Below, one piece after another: positions 16,638-26,150 of a stretch of 64,000 nt of DNA. Both the position numbers and the translations under genes were made by a program. Position 1 is the first letter of the stretch. Each line of letters opens with the position of its first letter. The notes under the pieces were generated by a model. It worked only from the letters and a program-made list of their open reading frames with translations. It was not told the DNA's origin and searched no databases. This DNA comes from an uncultured Chromatiaceae bacterium (GTDB lineage Bacteria; Pseudomonadota; Gammaproteobacteria; Enterobacterales; Alteromonadaceae): contig CALJUX010000038.1 in assembly GCA_937978655.1 (NCBI GenBank), forward strand, positions 62,001-126,000, read 5' to 3'.

Positions 16638-18154
16638 GGTGACTCCGACCACAGTGGCAATTGGAGTTCGGCCTGCCAAAAACCTGCCGCATCCGGGCCG
16701 CATTGCAGCACAAAATCAGTGCCATACAGCAACTGCAGGCGGCGGCGCAGATTATCCAGCCCCATGCCGGTATCAGGTGTGTTTGCAGCCTGTTCCGGCA
16801 GAGTATTGCGGCAAATAAACACCAGAGTCTGCTGCTTGAGCCTCGCCGACAACCAGATTTGGCTGGGGGCGCTGCTGGTCTCCACGCCATGTTTATAAGC
16901 ATTTTCGACCAACATGATCAGCAGTAAAGGTGGAAGTTGCCAGCCGCCAGTATCTGTCGGGAACTCCACAGTCACAGTGGTTTTATTGCTGACCCGCAGT
17001 TGCTGCAAGTCGAGATAATGCTGCAGATAATCCAGTTCAGCACTTAGCGCAACGCGCTCCTGCTGGCCCTGATACACCACATACCGCAGCAAATCTGCCA
17101 GCTTTAACACCAGCTGCGGCGCGGCGTCGGACTTCAGCAAACACAGCGCATACAAGTTATTTAAGGTGTTAAACAAAAAATGCGGATTGATTTGTTGTTG
17201 CAATAATTGCAGTTCAGTGCGGACTTGCAGATGACGCAGCTGCGCCAGCGCGCTGTCTTGCTGCTGGCGCTCAAAGGCCAGAATAATCGGCGTGGAAAGC
17301 AGCCATTGCAGCAGCAATAAATTAAAATTATACCAGTCAAACGGGTTCTGACTGCCGGCCGGCACCGCTGGCACGGCAACGCCCTGATTCATCGGCAGCT
17401 GTAATAACAACCAGCTGAGCGGTGCGTAGCTCACTAAAATCAGCACTAAACTCAGCAGCACAAAAGTTAGCAGGCCCCGCTGCGCCAGCACCTGGCGGAT
17501 TAAATAATACCGCGTCAGCCAATAACAGCCGAACATCGTTGCGGCCAACACGGCAAATTGCCCCAAATACCACAGCCACAACACCGGCTCTGCCGCTATG
17601 CGCGACCAGTTAACATGCACCGGGATTGGCTGCTCAGCAAGACCGGGCGGGTGTGAGGTTAATAAACAGGCCCAGCCCAGCGTCCAGAGCGCAAGTAACA
17701 GCAACAGCACCGCATCAAGCGACCAAAGCCGCGACCAGCCGGTCAAAGGCCCGCGGCGCTGCCAGATTTGCTGGCACCAATACAATAACGACAACCCGGT
17801 GACAAGCAGCCAGTCGGTGCTGCCGAACTGATAGACAGTCGCGTCAATTTGGCGCCAATACCACCAGCCCGCCGGATACAGCACAAAAGCGCACAGCCAC
17901 AGCAGAGCAATCGCTAATCTGCGTTTTGCCGCATGTATCGGCTGCAGACATAGGCTGAGCCAGCCCTGCGCCAACAACAGTGGCAGATACAGCAGTGTTG
18001 ATTGCCAGGCTAATGTCCAGAACGGCGTAATTGCACTGTAGGCGGCTATATCGGCCGGCAACATCTGCGGCGATAGCAGCACCCACAACCAGGCCAGCAA
18101 CACCGGTAACAGCGCCAGCAGCGCGTCTGTTTTCATCAGATCAGCAAGTTTCAT
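16634..18154 (-). CDS. LytS/YehU-type membrane sensor histidine kinase
   Basis: Partner of the LytTR regulator. The first ~330 residues form about eight hydrophobic segments with no recognised extracytoplasmic sensor. The histidine-kinase core then shows LQQQINPHFLFNTLNNLYAL, where His is the phospho-acceptor of the PF06580 family, and an ATPase domain with LVENAYKHGV and GMGLDNLRRRL. The start at 18154 (MKLADLMKTD) is a judgement: the frame is open to 18259, but the extra residues are unlike a membrane protein start. The ribosome-binding site is weak. The gene is divergent from an ABC transporter operon, so sensing of transporter substrate or envelope stress is possible. Confidence 0.88.
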   Translation of the reverse strand: MKLADLMKTDALLALLPVLLAWLWVLLSPQMLPADIAAYSAITPFWTLAWQSTLLYLPLLLAQGWLSLCLQPIHAAKRRLAIALLWLCAFVLYPAGWWYWRQIDATVYQFGSTDWLLVTGLSLLYWCQQIWQRRGPLTGWSRLWSLDAVLLLLLALWTLGWACLLTSHPPGLAEQPIPVHVNWSRIAAEPVLWLWYLGQFAVLAATMFGCYWLTRYYLIRQVLAQRGLLTFVLLSLVLILVSYAPLSWLLLQLPMNQGVAVPAVPAGSQNPFDWYNFNLLLLQWLLSTPIILAFERQQQDSALAQLRHLQVRTELQLLQQQINPHFLFNTLNNLYALCLLKSDAAPQLVLKLADLLRYVVYQGQQERVALSAELDYLQHYLDLQQLRVSNKTTVTVEFPTDTGGWQLPPLLLIMLVENAYKHGVETSSAPSQIWLSARLKQQTLVFICRNTLPEQAANTPDTGMGLDNLRRRLQLLYGTDFVLQCGPDAAGFWQAELQLPLWSESP

Positions 18155-18371
18155 CAATACAGAGTGTCCAGGGGGAATGACCTTATGCTGCCTGCCGCCA
18201 GCAGGATTGTCATCTGTGCGCTGACAAAAACCTCGTTTGGCCTGACGAACCCCTTGCAAGCGGTTTTCCCGGCTTGATCATCGCAACGGGCCAGTTGGTC
18301 ATTGCCGGCTTGAGCCCCACCGCGCTGCGGTTTTAGCCTTTAGCGCATGGACCACAGTAAGAAGACTCGCG

Positions 18372-19241
18372 ATGTTACAGATCCAACAACTTTCTAAAAC
18401 CTACGCCGACGGCACCCAGGCACTGCGTAAGCTGAGCCTTGAAGCGGGCTGCGGCCTGTTTGGCCTGCTTGGGCCGAACGGCGCCGGTAAATCCAGTTTG
18501 TTACGCACGATAGCTACGCTGCAAAGCGCCGACAGCGGCACGCTGCTGTTTGACGGCATTGATGTGTTACAGGAACCACAGCGCTTGCGTGCGCAGCTGG
18601 GTTATTTGCCACAGGAATTTGGTGTTTATCCGCGTCTGTCGTGCCGCGCTTTGCTGGAACATATCGCTGTGCTCAAGGGCCTGCATCAGGCCAAAGCCCG
18701 ACGCGAACAAATAGATCAGTTGCTGGCATTGACCAATCTGAGCGCCGTGGCCGGTAAAACCGTGGCGCATTTTTCCGGCGGTATGCGTCAGCGTTTTGGT
18801 ATCGCGCAGGCGCTGCTCGGCGACCCCAAACTATTGATCCTTGATGAACCGAGCGCCGGGCTGGACCCGCAGGAGCGCGCGCAGCTGCATAACGTCTTGT
18901 GTGAGATCAGCCGCGACCGGCTGGTGCTGCTGTCGAGTCATATTGTTGATGACATCGAGCAGCTCTGTCCGAACGTCGCCATCCTGCTGCAAGGTGAGAT
19001 TGTGCTGCAGGGCGACACCCAGGATTTAATCAGCCCGCTGAACGGCCAGATTTGGCAGGCCTATGGCGCCTCGGTCGCGCTGCCACCACAAGCGCAGCTA
19101 CTGCAACGCAGTTATCAGCGCGGTATCCCGCTGCTGCGCGTGTTTGCGCCGCAATGCCCAGGCGCGGATTTTTCGCCGGCCGTCGCCACTTTGCAGGACC
19201 GTTATTTTCTGGCGCTGGCAAAGCAGGAGGCGACGCAATGA
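18372..19241 (+). CDS. ABC transporter ATP-binding protein
   Basis: Motor subunit of an ABC exporter. It has Walker A GPNGAGKSS near residue 34, a Q-loop in YLPQEFG, signature FSGGMRQR, Walker B LLILDEPSAGLDP and a switch His in LLSSHIVDD. Length is 289 residues. The fold and the layout with a following large permease resemble bacitracin/antibiotic-type (BcrA-like) exporters. The stop overlaps the next start as ATGA, so the partner is clear. Control by the divergent LytTR two-component system is likely but inferred. Substrate unknown. Confidence 0.93.
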   Translation: MLQIQQLSKTYADGTQALRKLSLEAGCGLFGLLGPNGAGKSSLLRTIATLQSADSGTLLFDGIDVLQEPQRLRAQLGYLPQEFGVYPRLSCRALLEHIAVLKGLHQAKARREQIDQLLALTNLSAVAGKTVAHFSGGMRQRFGIAQALLGDPKLLILDEPSAGLDPQERAQLHNVLCEISRDRLVLLSSHIVDDIEQLCPNVAILLQGEIVLQGDTQDLISPLNGQIWQAYGASVALPPQAQLLQRSYQRGIPLLRVFAPQCPGADFSPAVATLQDRYFLALAKQEATQ

Positions 19242-22200
19242 CACTCTGGTCTCTGCTTTTGAATGAATGGCGGTTTTGCCGGGTGCAGCCGTTGTTTTGG
19301 CTGAGTGTGTTGCTGGCGCTGGCCTTCGCCGCGCTGGTTCATCTGAACCCGGGCACCGTCGATGCGCAGCCAGTCAAAGCGCTGCTGCTGCGCCATAGCA
19401 TGCTGCTGATGACGATTCAGCCGCTGCTGATTGGCGTGCTGGCGCCGCTGCTGTTGCTCCGTGACAGCCAGCATGGCATCAGCGCTTTGATTGAAGTGAC
19501 GGTACAAAGCCGCCGTCAGCGGCTGGTGGTGCGTGCACTCGGCCTGTGGCTTTGTGCCGCGCTGCTGCAGCTGTGTTTTGTGTTGTTAGTCGCGCTGGTG
19601 TTTTCAACAACCTATGCCGAGACCACCGGCATCTGGCGCTGGTCCTGGCAGTTATGGCTGGTGCAGCAATTGCCCGCGCTGGCTTTGTTGACCGCGCTGG
19701 CCTTGTGGTGCAGCTGTCGCAGTCAATCACCAATAGTGCTGTATCTGCAAGGCGCTGCGGTCTGGCTGGGTTATATGCTGCTGGCGGCCGCGACCGGTTC
19801 ACCGCTGATGGCGAACAGTCAGTCGATATCGCCGCTACTGAGCCAGCTGATGGTGTATCTGGACCCTTATGCGCTGACGCCGGTGCTCGTGCAGTTACGC
19901 CAAAGCGGCGAGATGCCGGCCGGTCTGAGCCAGTTCACTGCAACCTTTTGGCTGAACCGGTTATTGATCTTAAGCCTGACCGCGTTGTTGTGCTGGCGCG
20001 CCCTACAACGCAAACCTGCGATACCGGGCCATGCCAAGCCGCTGGCCGCCGCTGAAGTAACCCCAATCACAGCAGCGCTGCAGTACCAACCTTGCCCACC
20101 GCAGCAACTGCGTCCGGCGCCAGTGTTTGCGGCGTTGCTGCGTCTGCAGTGGCAGCAGCTTTGTTCTCAATACAGCACGCTGCTGGCGATGCTGGCGCTC
20201 TGTTTGTTGGTGTTCAGCGAGGTCTGTACCGGCTTGGGTTATGCCGAAACTTTTAGTCAGCTGGTACCGCAAAGCCGCGATGCGCTGAACCGGGTAAGTG
20301 GCGATGTGATCCCAAGGTTTGGCTTGTTACTCGTTGCCTTCTGGGCGCATCAGCTCAGCTGGCTGAACCGCCAGACGCGTATCGACGGGCTGATTGCCGC
20401 CACGCCGCAGCCCTCGGCGCTGCTGTTACTGAGCCAGTTTATCGCCTTATCCGGCCTGGTGTTGCTGCTGGTGTTGTTGAGTCTCAGTGCAGTTGCGCTG
20501 GCGCAATTGCTGCTACAAGTACCTTTGGACCTTGCCGAATATGGCCGGCAAGGCCTGTTGATCCTGCTACCACTTTGGGCCTGGACGCTGTTATTACTGG
20601 CCTGCCATGCGTTATTACGCCAGCCGCTGTGGGCCAATCTGGCAGTGGCAATATTACTAGCGTTTGGTTTATCACCGTTGCCGGATTTACTGCAGCTGCA
20701 ACATCCGCTCTCGCATATCGGCCAAAGCCAGTTGCAGCTGCCGGATAGTGTATGGGGTTATCAGGGCGCTTTGGGCAGCACGGCTCAAAGTTTTGCCGGC
20801 GATTTTTATCTTGGCGGTTTTTGGCCTTATTTGTGGTTCTGGGCGTTGCTCGCAATGAGTCTGGGCGCGTTGGCGTTGCAGTTTTATCATCGCGGTACCG
20901 GTTTTAGCCGGCCGGGTCTTGCGACGAAGCTCACACCACTGACCGCCGCTGCCGGGCTATTTGCTACTTTGGCGGTGCTGCAGGGTTTGCATATTCACCA
21001 ACAACTCGACGCGGCCGGCACATTGCAAAGCCGCGACGAACGGCTGGCAAAAAAAGCCGCCTATGAGCAGCAATATCAGCACTGGCGAACAGTACCGCAG
21101 CCAGTGGTGCAACAAGTGACGCTGCAGGCGAGCTTAGAGCCACAGCTGCAGCAAGCCAAAATCAGTGCGACGCTGACGCTGCATAACCCGCATACACAGC
21201 CAATTTCACAGCTGTTGCTGGGCTTCCCCAGCTTGCAAATACCCACTGAGCTACAGCAGCTGCAAGGCGGGCAGGCGGCAACAGAACTCAACCATCAGCT
21301 TGGCCAGCAGGTATTCAGCGTCCAGCTGGAACCAGGAGCCAGCACAACTCTGCAGCTGCAGTATTTACTGCAGCAACAGGGCATCACACCGGCGCCCAGC
21401 CATCAAATTATCCGGCCTGAATTCAGCTACTTGCGGCTATTACAACTGCTGCCGCAAATTGGTTTTGTGACAGAACTGCGTCTGCGTGATGATGCCGAGC
21501 GTGTGCGTTTTGGCCTGGCGCCGCTGCCAGCGTCTGAGACGCAGCCGTCGGTGCTGGCCGCTAACCACACGCCGTTAACAGCGCGTTATGACTGGGCCAT
21601 CCTCGACACAACTATCGCAGTGCCAATTGGTTATCAGGGTTTAGCGGCCGGAGCATTGCTCAAAAGCTGGCTGGCCGATAACCAGCAGTTTTTCCACTAC
21701 CGCACTCAGGCGCCAGTGCGCAATTTACCGGCCTTGATCGCAGTGCCCTGGCAGAAACAAAGCAGCAGCGCGGCAGGTACCACGCTGGAAATTCATAGCC
21801 CAGAATTTAACGCCGCCACAGATTTAACCATGCAGGCGATGCGTGATACGGTGCAATGGTTCAGCCAGAATATCGGTGCTTATCCGGGTGACGCGCTGCG
21901 GCTGGTGATGATGCCGGACATAGGCCCAACCGGCTACGCGCTGCCGCAGCTGGTGCTGATCAATCACCGCGTTGGCCTGCGTGCGAAGCCAAGTGCCGAT
22001 GCGCCTTTTAGCCAGATATACCGGCGCGCCGCGCATGAAGTGTCGCATCAGTGGTTTGGTCATGGCATCGGCAATGGCGTGCCCGGCGACAGTGCTTTTC
22101 TGGTCGAGTCTGTGACCAAATATGCTGAGCTGGTATTGCTCGAGCAGCAGTTTGGCGTGGCCGCGATGCAGGGCTTAGTCGATTTTGAGCAACAACGCTT

Positions 22201-22498
22201 TGCCCGGGCGCAGGCGGGCAGTGTCGCGGCCGCCAGCAGCCTGATTGATGCGGAGGAGTCTTATGATCAGTATTCCCGCGCCACGCTGGTGTTTGCCCGG
22301 CTCAGGGCTGAACTGGGGGATGCGGTCATCCTCAAAGCGCTACGTCAGCTTTGGCAACAGCACCGTTATCCGTTACCGCCGGCCAGCGCGATGGATTTTG
22401 TCTGGGCGTTGCGGGCGCAGAGCCCGGCCAGCGCGTTGCCTTTGATCGATCAGTTGCTGCTTGGCACTGACGTCAGGCCTTTACTAAACGAAGAATAA
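19238..22498 (+). CDS. ABC permease fused to M1-like metallopeptidase domain
   Basis: A 1086-residue fusion. Residues 1 to ~590 hold many hydrophobic segments in two blocks typical of an ABC-2-like permease. From about 620 a soluble domain follows, with the M1 peptidase zinc motif HEVSH at 933-937 and a glutamate at 957 in LVESVTKYAELV. The Glu spacing is 19 residues, one more than the classic 18; I recall similar spacing in other permease/M1 fusions. The start overlaps the ATPase stop, and the frame open to 19052 lies inside the ATPase gene. The peptidase domain probably faces the periplasm. It may process or sense a peptide moved by the transporter. Function is inferred. Confidence 0.85.
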   Translation: MTLWSLLLNEWRFCRVQPLFWLSVLLALAFAALVHLNPGTVDAQPVKALLLRHSMLLMTIQPLLIGVLAPLLLLRDSQHGISALIEVTVQSRRQRLVVRALGLWLCAALLQLCFVLLVALVFSTTYAETTGIWRWSWQLWLVQQLPALALLTALALWCSCRSQSPIVLYLQGAAVWLGYMLLAAATGSPLMANSQSISPLLSQLMVYLDPYALTPVLVQLRQSGEMPAGLSQFTATFWLNRLLILSLTALLCWRALQRKPAIPGHAKPLAAAEVTPITAALQYQPCPPQQLRPAPVFAALLRLQWQQLCSQYSTLLAMLALCLLVFSEVCTGLGYAETFSQLVPQSRDALNRVSGDVIPRFGLLLVAFWAHQLSWLNRQTRIDGLIAATPQPSALLLLSQFIALSGLVLLLVLLSLSAVALAQLLLQVPLDLAEYGRQGLLILLPLWAWTLLLLACHALLRQPLWANLAVAILLAFGLSPLPDLLQLQHPLSHIGQSQLQLPDSVWGYQGALGSTAQSFAGDFYLGGFWPYLWFWALLAMSLGALALQFYHRGTGFSRPGLATKLTPLTAAAGLFATLAVLQGLHIHQQLDAAGTLQSRDERLAKKAAYEQQYQHWRTVPQPVVQQVTLQASLEPQLQQAKISATLTLHNPHTQPISQLLLGFPSLQIPTELQQLQGGQAATELNHQLGQQVFSVQLEPGASTTLQLQYLLQQQGITPAPSHQIIRPEFSYLRLLQLLPQIGFVTELRLRDDAERVRFGLAPLPASETQPSVLAANHTPLTARYDWAILDTTIAVPIGYQGLAAGALLKSWLADNQQFFHYRTQAPVRNLPALIAVPWQKQSSSAAGTTLEIHSPEFNAATDLTMQAMRDTVQWFSQNIGAYPGDALRLVMMPDIGPTGYALPQLVLINHRVGLRAKPSADAPFSQIYRRAAHEVSHQWFGHGIGNGVPGDSAFLVESVTKYAELVLLEQQFGVAAMQGLVDFEQQRFARAQAGSVAAASSLIDAEESYDQYSRATLVFARLRAELGDAVILKALRQLWQQHRYPLPPASAMDFVWALRAQSPASALPLIDQLLLGTDVRPLLNEE

Positions 22499-22525
22499 AC
22501 ACAAGACCAAACAAGCTGATATACT

Positions 22526-22547
22526 GCGCTGGTTTTTTAACCAGCGC
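22526..22547. other. Perfect hairpin just upstream of arfA
   Basis: GCGCTGGTT-TTTT-AACCAGCGC is a perfect 9-bp stem with a four-T loop, between the permease stop (22498) and the arfA start (22573). No T-run follows on the plus strand. It could terminate weakly or form an RNA structure in the arfA leader. A TATACT -10-like element sits just before it. Confidence 0.4.
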
Positions 22548-22572
22548 GTCAACATCAAAAAGGAGTCTGACG

Positions 22573-22773
22573 ATGAAAAAACCACTACCGCATGAGCATC
22601 AGCGCGGCGCCATTCAGGACAATATGCTCAAAGCCGTTATCACCAGCCCGCTGTTCAGAACTCGGGTGGTCAAAGCGAAAAAAGGCAAAGGCTCGTATAA
22701 CCGGCACGATAAAAAGGGGCGACAATCGCAAGATTCCGCCCCTTTTTGTTGGCTGTTTTTTGCCAGTATTTAA
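22573..22773 (+). CDS. arfA: Alternative ribosome-rescue factor A
   Basis: Rescues ribosomes stalled on messages without a stop codon by recruiting release factor 2; a backup to tmRNA. The core RGAIQDNMLKAVITSPLFRT followed by VVKAKKGKGSYNR matches E. coli ArfA closely. The reading frame continues to 22773, but a strong terminator lies inside it at 22711-22747. Most transcripts should therefore end near codon 58 without a stop codon. In E. coli this makes ArfA itself a tmRNA substrate, so it accumulates only when tmRNA fails. The last ~8 residues (hydrophobic) are probably seldom made. AAGGAG lies at good distance before the ATG. Confidence 0.93.
   Translation: MKKPLPHEHQRGAIQDNMLKAVITSPLFRTRVVKAKKGKGSYNRHDKKGRQSQDSAPFCWLFFASI
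22711..22747. terminator. Intragenic, bidirectional terminator in arfA
   Basis: AAAAAGGGGCG and CGCCCCTTTTT form an 11-bp stem with a 15-base loop inside the arfA reading frame, 26 bases before its stop codon. With A5 on one side and T5 on the other it works in both directions, so it also terminates the convergent gene that ends at 22770. Confidence 0.85.
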
Positions 22774-23348
22774 CGCAAATCAACACCATCCGGCCACTGC
22801 TGCACCAACTGCACTAATCGCGTTATTTTTATGTCACTGAGCTGACGGTAATCCAGATAAGGACAAACCAGCAGCCGCAATTTTTTCGCTACGGCAAACT
22901 CTTCATCCAGCCAGACCAAACCGCCGGTCAGCGCATCCGGTAACAGCCCTTGCGCTAATAAATCACGCGCATGCTGGCGACCAGCGATGATATGTAAAGT
23001 GTCGGCGCCAGCGCCAACCCCATCCTGACCAAAGCCATTCGCACCAAACAGCAAGGCTGTATCAGAACCAGCCTGCAACAACACCCGGTCACGCCATTGC
23101 TGCCAGCTTTGGGCGCCTTGTAAATCAGGCTGCAACGGCGCGGGCAAAGCCCAGACCAGCTTGGCATAGACGTTAAACACTTTGCGCCAGCCATTACCGC
23201 AGTGCCGGTAAATCTGCTCGATTTGGCCCGGCAACAGCGCCAGACAGGCATCAAGCCCGGCAAATTCGGCCATCGGCGGTGCTTTGGCGACATAGACGCG
23301 TAAACGCGCCTGTGCGTCGCCTAAACCGGGCTGTGGCAACGGACTCAC
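22770..23348 (-). CDS. Conserved hypothetical protein
   Basis: A 192-residue soluble protein with no signal peptide. It has a NGWRKVFNVYAKLVW segment near residue 52 and a QQWRDRVLLQAGSDTALLFG segment near 84. I associate these with an uncharacterised family seen in Vibrio and relatives (possibly DUF6942; unverified). No catalytic motif is evident. The start overlaps the stop of the M1 aminopeptidase gene as ATGA, so it is translationally coupled to it. Its 3' end runs into the convergent arfA frame by four bases. Function unknown. Confidence 0.75.
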   Translation of the reverse strand: MSPLPQPGLGDAQARLRVYVAKAPPMAEFAGLDACLALLPGQIEQIYRHCGNGWRKVFNVYAKLVWALPAPLQPDLQGAQSWQQWRDRVLLQAGSDTALLFGANGFGQDGVGAGADTLHIIAGRQHARDLLAQGLLPDALTGGLVWLDEEFAVAKKLRLLVCPYLDYRQLSDIKITRLVQLVQQWPDGVDLR

Positions 23349-25966
23349 CGCTGCTGCGATTTCAGCCAGGCATCAACCTGCGCCGGAATGCGTTTGACCC
23401 GGTCTAACCGACGTTCGATCCCGGCGGCCGCTTCCAGATAGGCGGTTTTCACCGGCTTGGTCGTGGCAGCTGCCGCTTTTTGCCGCAGCAAAGTTGCAGT
23501 GGCAGCATCGCGGGCCGCGCCTAACAACGACGCGTCAAAGCCGTCACGACGCAGCGGATCTAAACGCTCGTCAAACGCTGCCTGATTGGCCAGATAAAAA
23601 TCGTAGGCCAGTTGGCTGTGCTCCATCGCCACGCGGTTTAATAAACCCGGGCCAAATTGTTTTGGCGTTAAATCAGTCAGTAACAATGCCAGCGCTTGTT
23701 TTGCCAGTGCCGCATCTTTGGCAGAAGCCAGCGCGCCTAATAACCGGCGTTTTTCCGTGCTGTTACTGGTGTTGGCAGCCAGTGTTTTCAGCTGGTTAAA
23801 GTCCGCAGCCGTCGCTTCAGTGCCGACAATTTTCAGCACCACACCGTATAAATCGCCTGGTAACACGGCTTTATCGGTCTGACTGGCGGCAAATCTTTTG
23901 CGCGCTTCGCCAATCACAGTTTGATCGCCGAGTTCCGCCAGCACACCAATCAGGCTGCTGCGCAGAATGCTGGTGTTGTCGGATTCACCGGCTTGTTTCT
24001 CCCAGCCGACTTTGGCAAACAGCGCCTGCGCTTGTTTCAGTGCAAAGGCTTTATAAGCCTGTTCACCTGACAAGCCACGGTATAAATCGGTGAAGCCTTC
24101 CAACTGCTGCACCACATCGGTGGCGATGATCGGATTGGCATCAACCGGCAGTTGCTGCGTCAGCGCCAGATAACGGCTGATATCGCTGTAACCGGCGTAG
24201 CCCAGTGCCACGCTGTCTTTCAGTAAACCCAGCTGATCGACCGCCGGCAATTTTGCAAAACCTTTCACCACCTCGGCGAACAGCGCATCACTGTAATCCA
24301 CCCGGTAATAGCCGGTCTGGCCGGCGTTGACCGTGACTACACCACAGCCCGGTACTGTCATCTGCTGCGGCGCGTCACCGCGAATTTCAGCGCGGGCGGC
24401 GGCCTGGCCGGTCACTTGCGCCGTCACCGGGACTGTCCACTGCTGCGGTTGTTTTGAGGCGGCATCGAGGCCAAAGCGGCCCTGGGTTAAAGTCAGTTTG
24501 GTGTTGCCCTGCTGACATTCGGCTTTCACTGCGGTGATTAACGGCACACCAATCTGGTTGGTAAAATCGTTGGCGATGGTTTCAACCGGCCGGCCTGAGG
24601 CCTGCGCTAACGCCTGCCACAAGTTGCTGGTCACCGTATTGCCATACTGGTGTTTTTGCATATAAGCGCGTACGCCGGCGCGGAAGGCTTCTTCACCGAG
24701 GTAGGCTTCCAGCATAGTGATCACCGACAAACCTTTGGAATAAGTAATGCCATCAAAAGCGGCATTGGCTTCTGCCAGATTACGCACCGGCTGCACTATC
24801 GGGTGCGACGTTTCCTGCGCGTCCTGGAACATGGCGTAATTGCGCGAGCCGACCGCACCTAATTCAGCATGCCACTGCGGGTAAAAATGCTGGCTGGCTT
24901 TGGATTCCATCCAGGAGGCAAAACCTTCGTTTAACCACAGATCATCCCACCACTGCATAGTGACAATATTGCCAAACCACTGGTGCGCCATTTCGTGACC
25001 GACCACGGCAAACACGTCTTGTTTGTCGCTGGTGTTGGAGAATTGCGGATCGAGCAACAAGGTACCTTCGAAATACATCACGGCGCCCCAGTTTTCCATC
25101 GCGCCAAAACCGCCGGCACCCGGCACAGCGATGTGGTCGAGTTTTGGCAGCGGGTAGGTGATACCGAAATAGTCGTTGTAATAATCCAGCAACTGATAAG
25201 AGGCATTTAAGGCAAAAGCACCTTTAACCGCGTCGCCTTTTTTCGCCACCACACCATGTTCAATGCCACCGGAGCGACCGGAAATGCGTTCGTAATCGCC
25301 AGCGCCGACATAAAGCAGATAGCTGCTCATTTTTACGCTGGGTGCAAAATCAACGCGGTTGCGACCATCCGGCAGCGGCTGGCGGCGCTGCTCCGGCATA
25401 TTAGATAAAGCAAGCTGGCCTTTGGGCTCGATAATGCTGATTTTAAAAATGGCTTTGTGCGCAGGTTCGTCCCACATAGGCGCTAATTTGCGCGCATCGC
25501 CCGGCTCAAACTGGCTGGACAACATACGGCCGGTGCTGCGATCTGGCTTGCTGTAGTCGGTGACAAATAAACCGGCCGACTGCTCGTAGATTTTGCCCTG
25601 ATACCGCACGCGCAGCTGGTGTTTGCCAATGCTTACCGGCGTTTTGAAATGCACGCGCTGCGTGGCGGCGACAACTTCAGCGTTGACCTTTTTACCGTCG
25701 ATGCTGGCGTCGATGATGGTTAAATCCAGTGCATTCAGTACCAGCTCATCCAGCGTTTGACTGGCGGCGAAATCCAGCGTCAGCTCGCCCTGAAAGCTCA
25801 GCTTCTGTAAATCCGGATCTATGGTCAGCTGATATTGCTGCGGGCTGGCACCGGCGGGTAATACATCACGGTCTGCCGGAACAGCTGCAGCCATCGCGAA
25901 GGCAGAGCAAAACAAAGATGCGCTGACCGCCAGCGCCAGTGGTTTTTTAAAAAATGATGTGGTCAT
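23345..25966 (-). CDS. Exported M1-family aminopeptidase
   Basis: Zinc aminopeptidase that removes N-terminal residues from peptides, probably in the periplasm or outside. The 873 residues begin with a clear signal peptide (FFKKPLALAVSASLFCSAFAMAAA). The exopeptidase motif GAMENWG is at 288-294, the zinc site HEMAHQWFG at 324-332, and the third ligand Glu347 in LNEGFASW, at the canonical 18-residue spacing. An ERAP-like C-terminal helical domain follows. The ATG at 25966 is chosen because it places the signal peptide at the N-terminus; the frame open to 26008 adds 14 unlikely residues. It is cotranscribed with the downstream hypothetical gene. Confidence 0.94.
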   Translation of the reverse strand: MTTSFFKKPLALAVSASLFCSAFAMAAAVPADRDVLPAGASPQQYQLTIDPDLQKLSFQGELTLDFAASQTLDELVLNALDLTIIDASIDGKKVNAEVVAATQRVHFKTPVSIGKHQLRVRYQGKIYEQSAGLFVTDYSKPDRSTGRMLSSQFEPGDARKLAPMWDEPAHKAIFKISIIEPKGQLALSNMPEQRRQPLPDGRNRVDFAPSVKMSSYLLYVGAGDYERISGRSGGIEHGVVAKKGDAVKGAFALNASYQLLDYYNDYFGITYPLPKLDHIAVPGAGGFGAMENWGAVMYFEGTLLLDPQFSNTSDKQDVFAVVGHEMAHQWFGNIVTMQWWDDLWLNEGFASWMESKASQHFYPQWHAELGAVGSRNYAMFQDAQETSHPIVQPVRNLAEANAAFDGITYSKGLSVITMLEAYLGEEAFRAGVRAYMQKHQYGNTVTSNLWQALAQASGRPVETIANDFTNQIGVPLITAVKAECQQGNTKLTLTQGRFGLDAASKQPQQWTVPVTAQVTGQAAARAEIRGDAPQQMTVPGCGVVTVNAGQTGYYRVDYSDALFAEVVKGFAKLPAVDQLGLLKDSVALGYAGYSDISRYLALTQQLPVDANPIIATDVVQQLEGFTDLYRGLSGEQAYKAFALKQAQALFAKVGWEKQAGESDNTSILRSSLIGVLAELGDQTVIGEARKRFAASQTDKAVLPGDLYGVVLKIVGTEATAADFNQLKTLAANTSNSTEKRRLLGALASAKDAALAKQALALLLTDLTPKQFGPGLLNRVAMEHSQLAYDFYLANQAAFDERLDPLRRDGFDASLLGAARDAATATLLRQKAAAATTKPVKTAYLEAAAGIERRLDRVKRIPAQVDAWLKSQQR

Positions 25967-26150
25967 AAAATCAGAATTCCATGCTGAGTCAAATGGTTGT
26001 AATGGCAACCTTTGAATGAATAGGGCGAACAGACTCAGTTAACATAATGAAAAATAATTGTGAGGTCACTTATTTTTTTCAGCAATGCCACCGGTTGCGC
26101 TTAATGGCAAGCCGGCGGCGTTGAAATCACGCTGAAGCTGAAAAAAGAAC

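Noticed and set aside
19052..19237. Extension of the ABC permease/M1 fusion to 19052
   Set aside because: It is inside the ATPase gene; the ATGA overlap at 19238 gives a sensible membrane start.
26082..26115. Imperfect hairpin (CCGGTTGC/GGCAAGCCGG) after the FrnE-like gene
   Set aside because: It has a bulge and no T-run on the minus strand, so it is not a convincing terminator.
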